Shown: positions 1 to 6,201, counted from the first letter of the stretch. The stretch: DNA of 17,227 bases from Kiritimatiellia bacterium (GCA_017479035.1 JAFVCR010000006.1:1-17227), one strand, 5' to 3'. The notes: generated by a model from the letters alone, not told the origin. Made by a program: numbers and translations.

Positions 1-379
1 GAGAGGGGGATTCATAGAAGTAAAGCGGGAATAGCGAGTTGTAGCGATCTTTGCCCCAGAAGAAAGGCAAGATGCGATTGTTGCCGTACTTGGTGTCGAA
101 CTGCGCAAGCGGCCAAAGGACGTTGTACTCGCGTCCGTAGCGCGAATAGAGCGGACGCACGGCGAAATGGTCGCCTCCCCACGAGACGAGCGGCCAGGCG
201 ACCGATGCGACAGGCTCACGGTAGTAGGCAAGCGGCCACAGGTTGACGCGCTCTTCCGGTGCGGCGGTGAACTTTACCGTCTTGCCGGTGTAGAACGGCG
301 TGGAGGAAAACTCCTTCATTGCGCACCCGCCTAGCAGCAGCGCAGCGGCAACAGCAAGGATTGTTGATTCTTTCTTCAT
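1..379 (-). CDS. WPL-repeat lipoprotein, N-terminal part (runs off window)
   Basis: I translated this by hand from ATG at 379; the frame is open for 126 codons to the window edge. Residues 1-18 form a signal peptide ending in a lipobox, LGGC, with Cys19 as the predicted lipidated residue, so the mature protein should be membrane-anchored. The rest is a repeat with a 13-15 residue period built around an aromatic-Pro-Leu core: WPL at 48-50, 62-64 and 89-91, with RPL at 75-77, LPF at 104-106 and FPL at 117-119. Such aromatic-rich repeats suggest a regular beta structure, but I cannot assign a function. There is no Shine-Dalgarno sequence before the ATG, and a TATAAT box ends 6 bases upstream, so the start is probably leaderless. 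It lies downstream of res on the same strand, separated by a hairpin repeat. Confidence 0.8.
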   Translation of the reverse strand, partial: MKKESTILAVAAALLLGGCAMKEFSSTPFYTGKTVKFTAAPEERVNLWPLAYYREPVASVAWPLVSWGGDHFAVRPLYSRYGREYNVLWPLAQFDTKYGNNRILPFFWGKDRYNSLFPLYFYESPS

Positions 380-385
380 GCGCCA

Positions 386-415
386 ATTATATCACAGGCC
401 ATGCCAAAATAACAA
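386..415 (-). promoter_or_regulatory. Promoter for the WPL lipoprotein, probably leaderless
   Basis: On the minus strand a perfect TATAAT lies at 391-386, with TTGTTA (4 of 6 matches to TTGACA) at 415-410, spacer 18. Transcription would start about 7 bases after the -10 box, at or next to the ATG at 379. The -35 hexamer overlaps the outer end of the hairpin repeat at 411-465, so the repeat may have supplied it. Confidence 0.6.
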
Positions 416-465
416 CCACGAAATACACGAAAATTGAAAGGCGTTTCGCGTATTTCGTGGTTGTT
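411..465. repeat. Inverted dispersed repeat, 22 bp arms, 11 nt loop
   Basis: The left arm (411-432) and right arm (444-465) are inverted copies with one mismatch, built from TTTCGCGTATTTCGTGGTTG. The same sequence occurs as single copies at 6046-6069 and 6165-6184. The hairpin lies in the 178-base gap between res and the lipoprotein gene. It could end the restriction-modification transcript, although the minus strand that follows is only moderately T-rich. I see no further gene in this gap. Confidence 0.75.
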
Positions 466-557
466 TTATTTTCGTGATTTTATCGCCGGACTCATTGGCA
501 GTCGGGACAGTCGTCGGGAGGTTCATCTTGCGTGCCATCGCCGTTGCGCCTCGCCGC

Positions 558-3314
558 TCAACTTGCAAAAAGTCTGTCGAGTTGGCTCTGGACATTCAAG
601 CCGTTGTTGTCCATGAATACAGTCGCGTATAGACATCTGCCGCCGGACCTCTCCGCCCATAGCCGCCCTATCGCATCCTTCTCCAGCGTATCCTTTGCAT
701 TGCGCAAATGCGCACCCTTGTATTCTATTGCAAACAACCTGCCGTCGTCAAGGACTCCCGCAAAGTCCGGAAAAAATCGCGCATGCGCAAGCGGCAGCCA
801 GAACGACTCTTCGCACTTGTCCAGATTGCGCAGCCACGTCTTCACCTTTCCGTGCGCGTCGATCAGTTTTGCGCACTCGAACTCCTCGCCTTCGCCGTAT
901 TTCAACTGTCCGTCGAACTCCGGGATCCGGTGCGTCCCCAGGAAGTGCTTGTTGAAGCGGTAACTCCCCCTGTACACCTTGAGCAGCGCCTGGTTGCGAT
1001 AAAGCGTTTTGTCCAATACGAACGCCCTCTCAACGTCCACCTCTGCCGGATGCGCGTCATCGAAGAACACCTCTTGATACGCCTTTTCCCTTGCCGTTCG
1101 CACAGCCTCTGCAATATGGCTGTAGAGCCGGTCGCGCAACTTGTAGCGGAAGCAGTAGAGCTGTTCCGGGGCAAATCCCTTTGCCGCCACAAGATGGTTC
1201 ACTATTCCTGCAATCCATCCCCGCATTGCCCGCGGCGCTAGTGCATTGTGGCGTGTCATCGCGGCAAGGGCGTTCACCACGTCGCCCGGCGCAAGTTCCG
1301 TCTTCAGCTCTTGCAGAAACGTCATCTGCCCGGACGCGAACTGCTGCTTTATCTCGTTGCCGTTGAGTTCAAGGACGAATCTGTCTCCCTGCTCCTTTAT
1401 TTCAAACTCTCCGTCCGCCAACGTCGCGTGCTTCTCTTCCAGTTCCTTGCACAAATCCTCTCCCGCAAGCTCCTGCGCCTCCTCTGCGTCGAAACAGAAT
1501 TCGCCCTGCACCGCCGCGCACAATTTCGGGAACTCCATTTTGACGGGTTCCGCCGGGCCGGCATCCGCTTTTTCGGACTTCTTCCTTGCCACCTTCTTGA
1601 GGAATTGCGCGGCAAGTGCCGTCTGGCCTTTTTCATGCAAAAGATTCGCCACCTTCGATGCCGACTCGTCGGAAATATCCGCCTCCACCGCAATAGTCCC
1701 CGAACCGTTCGGATTCGCCGTCACCTCTATGTCATCAGGCAGCGAGTTGGCAATCGCTTCATAGACTTCGCTTGACACTGTAACGCTATCCGGCTGGTTG
1801 AAAAGATTTTCCCCGTCCTCCCCGTCGATGAAAAACACAGGCTGCACGGGTACGATCGCGCTCATCGCCTCGGTCTCTTCAAAACCCCTCTTCCGCAAAC
1901 CCTCTGCAAACTCCGCCGCCGCCGAACCGAACGCCTTGCTCATCACAAACGCATACGAGCGGTTCAATTGCGGCGTTTTGCGCCGCGCGGCATTTGGCTG
2001 GCGCATCACGCGCCCCAGCAACTGTATCGTGTCCTTGTTGCTCGAAATGTTCGCAACCGAACACAAAACGTATGCCGCAGGGCAATCCCACCCCTCTTTC
2101 AACGCCTGAACCGTGATGATGTATCTCACCGGGCATTTCGGATCGTTCACGTCAATCCCGTCAAGTTCCTTCTGTTCGCCCGTCACTACTGCGATTTCCT
2201 TTTCGGGAATTTTTGCGGTTTCGACAAGAAACCTCTTCAGCACTTCCACGGGGACATCTGCGGTTTTCGTCTTTGCCTGCGCCTGGAAGAGAACCAGCGG
2301 CCGCAGATAGCCTCCCGACCCCTGCGCCAATTCCGCGTCCGCCAGTTTTTCGAGTTCCTGGCGTTTTGCAATCGCGGCGAAAACGGCCTGCTCCCACTGG
2401 TCGCGGAATTCCACAAGTTCTATCGGCAGTTTTATCATCTGCTCGTCGAACAGCTCCTTTGCATGGACGCTGTAAAGCGTGTTGTTGCCTCTGTCCGGAG
2501 TTGCGCTCAACCCCAGAACCGCACTCGGCGCAAGCCGCCTCAATGTCTCCTTCGAGAGCTCGCTGGCCATCTTGTGCGCTTCATCTACTATCACGATGGG
2601 ATGGCGGCTGTGGACAAGATTCACGAAAGAGAACTTCGGCGTTTTTGTTTCCAACGCGTCCATTCCCTCTTCATACCGGATGGTTGCGAAATGTTGCTCG
2701 AAATTCTCGCTGTGCTTGTAAACGTTGTATTTCGCCTTGTCCTTCTTCACGAACGCCTGTTCCGTCGCCACAACGATGCAGGCGTTGCCTTCAAGGTCTG
2801 CCGGGCTCATCGTTGCAACTTCGTCGAGGTCGAATATGCGCACATTTCCCCAGAAAGCCTCGTCGAGCGCCTGCCGGTAAGGATGCTTCGGCTTCTTCAA
2901 CGCTTCCGCCGTCTGCCGCCGGATCGCCTCGGATGGCGCGAACCAGATCACGAGCGGATATTCCCTCCCCTGCGCTTCCGCAATGATTTTAACGGCATGT
3001 GCCGCTATGATCGTCTTGCCGCCGCCCGTAGGCACCCTGATGGAAACAACGGGGAAGTCGCCATTGCTTTCGCCACTGCGAGTATTGGAGGCTTGGAGAC
3101 CGTCTTTGGAGCTTCCCTCTGATCTCCAGTCCTCCGAGACTCCCCGCTGCAAAAGCAACTCATCGTAATGCCGCAGATTGCCCAGCCGTGTCATCATGTC
3201 GAGCGAAGATTCGGTTATCGCCTTGTACGCCTCCTCCGGCGTTTTCGTGCCAAGCGCGGCGAAATACTCTTTTATCACGCCAAGCGTGTCGTTCTGGTAT
3301 TTCTTCAATTGCAT
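558..3314 (-). CDS. res: Type III restriction enzyme, Res subunit (helicase-nuclease)
   Basis: This is the ATP-dependent motor and nuclease subunit of a Type III restriction-modification system, which cleaves DNA together with Mod. It has 918 residues. The superfamily 2 helicase core shows PTGGGKT (Walker A, 95-101), DEAH (244-247), SATP (270-273) and a motif VI-like LLGRVMRQP. The C-terminal nuclease shows PD at 849-850 and EYK at 864-866, a complete PD-(D/E)XK set, so the enzyme looks intact. The start at 3314 is supported by GGAGGG 6 bases upstream. It overlaps the GxxExxY stop by 10 bases. Residues about 53-84 are encoded by a palindromic insert that lies before Walker A and adds a hydrophilic segment without breaking any motif. 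Confidence 0.95.
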   Translation of the reverse strand: MQLKKYQNDTLGVIKEYFAALGTKTPEEAYKAITESSLDMMTRLGNLRHYDELLLQRGVSEDWRSEGSSKDGLQASNTRSGESNGDFPVVSIRVPTGGGKTIIAAHAVKIIAEAQGREYPLVIWFAPSEAIRRQTAEALKKPKHPYRQALDEAFWGNVRIFDLDEVATMSPADLEGNACIVVATEQAFVKKDKAKYNVYKHSENFEQHFATIRYEEGMDALETKTPKFSFVNLVHSRHPIVIVDEAHKMASELSKETLRRLAPSAVLGLSATPDRGNNTLYSVHAKELFDEQMIKLPIELVEFRDQWEQAVFAAIAKRQELEKLADAELAQGSGGYLRPLVLFQAQAKTKTADVPVEVLKRFLVETAKIPEKEIAVVTGEQKELDGIDVNDPKCPVRYIITVQALKEGWDCPAAYVLCSVANISSNKDTIQLLGRVMRQPNAARRKTPQLNRSYAFVMSKAFGSAAAEFAEGLRKRGFEETEAMSAIVPVQPVFFIDGEDGENLFNQPDSVTVSSEVYEAIANSLPDDIEVTANPNGSGTIAVEADISDESASKVANLLHEKGQTALAAQFLKKVARKKSEKADAGPAEPVKMEFPKLCAAVQGEFCFDAEEAQELAGEDLCKELEEKHATLADGEFEIKEQGDRFVLELNGNEIKQQFASGQMTFLQELKTELAPGDVVNALAAMTRHNALAPRAMRGWIAGIVNHLVAAKGFAPEQLYCFRYKLRDRLYSHIAEAVRTAREKAYQEVFFDDAHPAEVDVERAFVLDKTLYRNQALLKVYRGSYRFNKHFLGTHRIPEFDGQLKYGEGEEFECAKLIDAHGKVKTWLRNLDKCEESFWLPLAHARFFPDFAGVLDDGRLFAIEYKGAHLRNAKDTLEKDAIGRLWAERSGGRCLYATVFMDNNGLNVQSQLDRLFAS
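3064..3158 (-). repeat. In-frame palindromic element, copy A (in res)
   Basis: This 95 bp palindrome has about 36 bp imperfect arms that begin with TTGCTTT and end with AAAGCAA. The arms carry evenly spaced GGAG or CTCC motifs. It is read on the coding strand as LLLQRGVSE, then a variable loop, then LQASNTRSGESN, with no stop. It is the most diverged of the four complete copies and has the same length as copy D. Confidence 0.85.
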
Positions 3315-3868
3315 GATTTTCCCTCCAGACGATTATTGCTTTCGCTGCCGGGAGTATTGGAGTTTTGGAGATTGAAGCATGTCGCTTTGGGATTTGCAAC
3401 GTGTTCAATGCCTTCTTTCAACGACGGGAAACCAAAGTTCAAGACGAGTCCTGCCGGTAGATTCAGCATCCGCAGATACGTACGGCATTGTGCGGCGAAT
3501 ACAGGATGTTTGCTGCAAACCGCCTTCAACTCTACCACTACTTTATCATCAACAAGCAAATCAATCCTCTTCGGATGTTCGTCGCCTTGGCAGAAAACAT
3601 TGCCCTTGTATATCACGGGACAAGGAACCTGTCGCAGCACCTTATGCCCTCTGTGCGCCAATTCCCACGCAAGAGCCGCTTCGTACGCATCCTCTTTCAA
3701 TCCACAGCCAAGTTCGGTGTGGACTTCAATTGCGGCATTGATTATCTTGCCGGTCAGATCCGCATAAACGCCAGTATAGTTCGCTTCACTCATGCCAAAC
3801 GCCTCACAGCAAATCTCCTGAACTCCAAAACCCCCGGTAGCGGAAGCAATCTCGTTTTCATCATTCAT
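3305..3868 (-). CDS. GxxExxY family protein (PD-(D/E)XK-like)
   Basis: This is a small protein of the GxxExxY family, whose function is not established. The defining motif is exact: GLKEDAY at 56-62. A nuclease-like signature follows, with Asp103 and ELK at 113-115. The start at 3868 overlaps the mod stop as ATGA, which fits translational coupling. Met26 (3793), with a GAGG upstream, is the start expected for the bare domain. At 187 residues it is longer than usual for the family (about 125-140). The extra N terminus (about 7-19) and C terminus (about 167-178) are encoded by single arms of the palindromic element found in mod and res. The core gene therefore lies between inverted arms. It is not a normal part of Type III systems; it could be cargo or help mobilise the element. 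Confidence 0.88.
   Translation of the reverse strand: MNDENEIASATGGFGVQEICCEAFGMSEANYTGVYADLTGKIINAAIEVHTELGCGLKEDAYEAALAWELAHRGHKVLRQVPCPVIYKGNVFCQGDEHPKRIDLLVDDKVVVELKAVCSKHPVFAAQCRTYLRMLNLPAGLVLNFGFPSLKEGIEHVANPKATCFNLQNSNTPGSESNNRLEGKSCN
3321..3326 (-). promoter_or_regulatory. res ribosome-binding site
   Basis: GGAGGG on the minus strand lies 6 bases before the res ATG at 3314. It sits inside the 3' end of the GxxExxY gene and settles the res start. Confidence 0.8.
3336..3371 (-). repeat. Single arm of the palindromic element (copy B)
   Basis: This left-arm sequence starts TTGCTTTCGCTGCCGGGAGT and continues with two TGGAG units. It has no matching right arm nearby. It encodes LQNSNTPGSESN near the C terminus of the GxxExxY protein and lies just before the res ribosome-binding site. 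It pairs in inverted orientation with copy C on the far side of the gene. Confidence 0.8.
3814..3850 (-). repeat. Single arm of the palindromic element (copy C)
   Basis: Read on the minus strand, this begins TTGCTTCCGCTACCGGGGGT and ends with GGAGTTCAGGAGA, matching the same arm as copy B but inverted. It encodes residues about 7-19 of the GxxExxY protein. The termini of B and C both point outward, as in a complete element whose loop has grown to 442 bases. Confidence 0.75.
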
Positions 3869-5874
3869 CTCCTCGTCACCACGTCGTAGGGCGTCTGGCG
3901 GAACTCTATTTTCTCGTCAGCCAACCTCGCGTCGCCCAGTCTGCACGCCTCGCCATATACCACCAGCCTGTCGTATTCCTCCTCCCCCAGGTCTTCTTTG
4001 ATTACGCCAAGCGTCTGGCGCGTAAGGACGTTCCCTCCGTTCACGCTACTGTCGTGCAGAATCCCGTTGTACAAAAGCGCATACGCCACGCCGTCATGGA
4101 TGCCTAGGAATGGAGATTTTTTGTTGCTTTCGCTGTTGGGTGTCTTGGAGTTTTGGAGTCGTGAAGTGTCGTTAGAATCTTCTCTCCGAGACTCCGAAAC
4201 TCCCCGTAGCGAAAGCAATTCCCCCATCCACCCTGTCCCGGTGTCCTGCCACCAGATGTGTGCCGCCAAGACTTCGTAGGGTATCGAATCCGCGATCTGC
4301 CCGCGCTCATCCAAAAGAGGCTCGCCCAGTTCGTAGAAGCGGAATCCGCCGCCGCCTTGCCACTTGACCGCCTTCGAGATTCCGCCCTGTTCGCCATCGA
4401 CGACCTTCTTCATCCGCACAGCGCAGTGCGTCTTCGCGTGTTCGCCCATCTCGATGCCGATCCACCGCCGCCCCATCTTGTGCGCAACCGCCGCCGTCGT
4501 ACCAGATCCGAGAAACGAATCCATAACCAAGTCGCCCTCGTCCGTCGCAATCTCCAACACGCGCTTGATAAGGCGCTCCGGCTTCGGCGTGGCAAAAGGC
4601 GACTGCCCGTCAAAGACTTTCAGGACTTCCTTCTTCGCCTCGTCCGTATGCCCCACATCTTGGTGAAGCCAGAGATTCTGCGGTGCTATTCCCCCTACAG
4701 AATCAAGATATGTTTTGCGTGCGATTTTCCCCTTGCCGTTACTGCCAAAGTAAAATCTCGGCCATTGCCCGCGTTTCAACACCGCCTCTGCCAACGTGCG
4801 TGACGCGGACAGATTGCTTTCGCTACTGGGAGTCTTGGAGTTTTGGAGTTTTCCATTTCCAGTCTCCAAGACTCCTAAACTCCCCGCAGCGAAAGCAATA
4901 TCCCCATCCTCAATCGGCTTGAGCATTATGGCTTTCACGCCCTTGCGCACCTCGTCAACTCCCACGCCGCAAATCGCCGCGCGCTTCTCAGCATCGTCTA
5001 TCTCGCGCAATTCATACGGACACCAGCCGTTCATTATGGCGAGCATTTCTTCTTGCCCATAACGCCAATGAGAACTTGCAGTAGGGTAAAGCAACTCCCC
5101 TGTAAACGGATTTTGGATTGCATAAACCATTCCTTGGTGTGTGATTGCATCGGAGGCATACGAATTGTCTGGACGCCAAAGACCTCTGGGGTCATTGTCG
5201 GGATTCTTGTACTTCTTATCCATATCTGCCGTTCGCGGCATTTTCTTCGGCTGCCAACTATCGTGCTTGGAATAAACAAGAATATGCTCTGACGAAGTGA
5301 CAATCCCTTTTGAATCTCCTTTGACAGAGTAGTTCCGTTGCCACGCTATATTAGCTTGAAAGTTCTGCCGCCCGAAAATCTCGTCGCAGATGACGCGAAG
5401 ATACGCGCCCTCTCGGTCGTCAATGGAAATCCATATGCTGCCGTCCTCGCGCAGGAACTCTCGTAGGAGCTTGAGGCGCGGGTACATCATGTTGAGCCAG
5501 GTGGAATGTTCGAGGTTGTCGACGGAATGCTCGAACGCGGAACCGGTGTTGTACGGCGGATCGATGTAGATGCATTTCACCTCGCCCGCGTAGAACGGCA
5601 AGAGAGCCTTCAGCGCCTCCAGATTGTCGCCGTGAATCACTACATTGCTGCTTTCGCTGCTGAGCTTGTTGCTTTCGCTACTGGGAGTTTTGGAGTTTTG
5701 GAGACTGGACAACCTTTCAGTTTCCCCCTCTAAACTCCGAACCTCCGAAACTCCCCGCAGCGAAAGCGACTCCGCGCGATACGACAACTCCTTGTCCTCG
5801 CGCAGGATCTTCAGCGCGACTTCCTTGTCGCGTGAGACGGCATTTTCCCTCCCCATCCAGTTCAGCATCGGCAT
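3865..5874 (-). CDS. mod: Type III DNA-methyltransferase, Mod subunit
   Basis: This is the modification and specificity subunit of the Type III system; it methylates adenine and guides Res. It is a beta-class N6-adenine enzyme: the catalytic DPPYNTG (about 105-111) precedes the cofactor-binding FLGSGTT (about 450). The target-recognition region lies between them. I place the start at 5874 (MPMLNWMGREN), typical of the family, with GGGAG 8 bases upstream. The frame is open to an ATG at 5940, which would add 22 residues resembling a signal peptide, unexpected for a cytoplasmic enzyme. Three palindromic elements are read in frame at about residues 36-69, 326-354 and 553-584, all between recognisable blocks. 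The stop overlaps the next start as ATGA. The motifs look intact. Confidence 0.93.
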   Translation of the reverse strand: MPMLNWMGRENAVSRDKEVALKILREDKELSYRAESLSLRGVSEVRSLEGETERLSSLQNSKTPSSESNKLSSESSNVVIHGDNLEALKALLPFYAGEVKCIYIDPPYNTGSAFEHSVDNLEHSTWLNMMYPRLKLLREFLREDGSIWISIDDREGAYLRVICDEIFGRQNFQANIAWQRNYSVKGDSKGIVTSSEHILVYSKHDSWQPKKMPRTADMDKKYKNPDNDPRGLWRPDNSYASDAITHQGMVYAIQNPFTGELLYPTASSHWRYGQEEMLAIMNGWCPYELREIDDAEKRAAICGVGVDEVRKGVKAIMLKPIEDGDIAFAAGSLGVLETGNGKLQNSKTPSSESNLSASRTLAEAVLKRGQWPRFYFGSNGKGKIARKTYLDSVGGIAPQNLWLHQDVGHTDEAKKEVLKVFDGQSPFATPKPERLIKRVLEIATDEGDLVMDSFLGSGTTAAVAHKMGRRWIGIEMGEHAKTHCAVRMKKVVDGEQGGISKAVKWQGGGGFRFYELGEPLLDERGQIADSIPYEVLAAHIWWQDTGTGWMGELLSLRGVSESRREDSNDTSRLQNSKTPNSESNKKSPFLGIHDGVAYALLYNGILHDSSVNGGNVLTRQTLGVIKEDLGEEEYDRLVVYGEACRLGDARLADEKIEFRQTPYDVVTRR
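4124..4218 (-). repeat. In-frame palindromic element, copy D (in mod)
   Basis: This 95 bp palindrome has terminal TTGCTTTCGCT and AGCGAAAGCAA. The coding strand enters in the TTG-aligned frame and reads LLSLRGVSESRRE, then a loop, then LQNSKTPNSESN. It lies in the C-terminal third of Mod, between a stretch ending GWMGE and one beginning SPFLGI. Confidence 0.9.
4814..4898 (-). repeat. In-frame palindromic element, copy E (in mod)
   Basis: At 85 bp this is the shortest complete copy. About 30 of the outer 35 positions of the two arms pair. The coding strand enters one frame off from copies A, D and F, reading IAFAAGSLGVLE, because the usual frame would meet a TAG here. It leaves in the same frame as the others, reading LQNSKTPSSESN. 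Confidence 0.9.
5669..5769 (-). repeat. In-frame palindromic element, copy F (in mod)
   Basis: At 101 bp this is the longest complete copy. It is read as SLSLRGVSE, then a loop, then LQNSKTPSSESN, near the N terminus of Mod just before NVVIHGDNLEAL. One tip is followed at 5645-5665 by a partial second copy of the terminal sequence, giving the repeated peptide SSESNKLSSESSN. Confidence 0.9.
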
Positions 5875-5881
5875 GTCATGG

Positions 5882-5890
5882 TCTCCCTCT
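5882..5890 (-). promoter_or_regulatory. mod ribosome-binding site
   Basis: AGAGGGAGA on the minus strand places GGGAG 8 bases before the ATG at 5874. The ATG at 5940 has only a weak A-rich, GA-containing stretch before it. This is the main reason for choosing the shorter start. Confidence 0.6.
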
Positions 5891-5984
5891 GCAGACAGCA
5901 CCCCCGCAATCATGGCGGCGAACAATAGACGTGCTTTCATTTTTCATCGTGCATTTTCTTTGCGTTGGACATCCAGCGAAAAAA

Positions 5985-5993
5985 ATTATACCA
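5985..5993 (-). promoter_or_regulatory. Extended -10 promoter of the restriction-modification operon
   Basis: TGGTATAAT on the minus strand is a perfect -10 with the extended TGn motif. I see no convincing -35 at 16-18 bases, which is common for extended -10 promoters. Transcription would start near 5978, about 100 bases before the preferred mod start. Confidence 0.65.
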
Positions 5994-6013
5994 CATTCCC
6001 CCGCAAATTGCAC

Positions 6014-6031
6014 GTTGAAATATGTTTCAAC
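6014..6031. promoter_or_regulatory. Perfect 7 bp inverted repeat, possible operator
   Basis: GTTGAAA-TATG-TTTCAAC lies about 45 bases upstream of the inferred mod transcription start. Its place and symmetry fit a site for a dimeric regulator. No regulator gene is visible in the window, so the role is inferred. Confidence 0.4.
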
Positions 6032-6045
6032 CATTGCCGCCTCTT

Positions 6046-6069
6046 TTTCGTGTATTTCGTGGTTGTTTT
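6046..6069 (+). repeat. Dispersed repeat copy (TTTCGTGTATTTCGTGGTTG)
   Basis: This matches the arms at 411-465 and the copy at 6165-6184. It lies upstream of the glycoside hydrolase promoter. Read on the minus strand it gives the peptide NNHEIHEKE, a kind of spurious translation I associate with this repeat in other genomes. Confidence 0.75.
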
Positions 6070-6091
6070 TGAAAATCCCATTTAGACGATC

Positions 6092-6121
6092 TTGCATTTG
6101 CACCGCCGGATATGCTAGAAT
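6092..6121 (+). promoter_or_regulatory. Promoter of the GH2-GH5 gene
   Basis: TTGCAT (6092-6097) and TAGAAT (6116-6121) are separated by 18 bases, with an extended TGC before the -10. Transcription would start near 6128, leaving a leader of about 74 bases that contains one copy of the dispersed repeat. This start would exclude the longer ORF beginning at 6112. Confidence 0.65.
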
Positions 6122-6164
6122 GCATCGCATGGCAAACCTTGGAATACACAAGACGCATTTCGAT

Positions 6165-6184
6165 TTTCGTGTATTTCGCGGTTG
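6165..6184 (+). repeat. Dispersed repeat copy in the GH2-GH5 leader
   Basis: TTTCGTGTATTTCGCGGTTG differs from the copy at 6046-6069 by one base and is in the same orientation. The two direct copies enclose the promoter at 6092-6121. Confidence 0.7.
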
Positions 6185-6201
6185 AAATCAAGGAAAATGA
6201 A

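Noticed and set aside
486..557. Continuation of Res past its TGA (23 further codons, including DDCPDC)
   Set aside because: The nuclease domain is already complete before the stop and there is no sign of recoding.
3305..3868. The GxxExxY gene as a remnant of a normal third R-M subunit
   Set aside because: Type III systems consist of Mod and Res only. The flanking arms and the intact family motif fit an inserted gene better.
3064..4898. The elements as introns or bypassed segments
   Set aside because: They are free of stops in the reading frame and sit between protein domains, so no removal is needed. I see no intron core or splice signals.
3064..5769. A CRISPR array
   Set aside because: The repeats are palindromes hundreds of bases apart inside coding sequence, with no regular spacers and no cas genes.
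6112..6201. Extended start for the GH2-GH5 protein at 6112
   Set aside because: The -10 box lies inside this segment, the added residues are a translated repeat, and the signal peptide with its ribosome-binding site starts at 6202.
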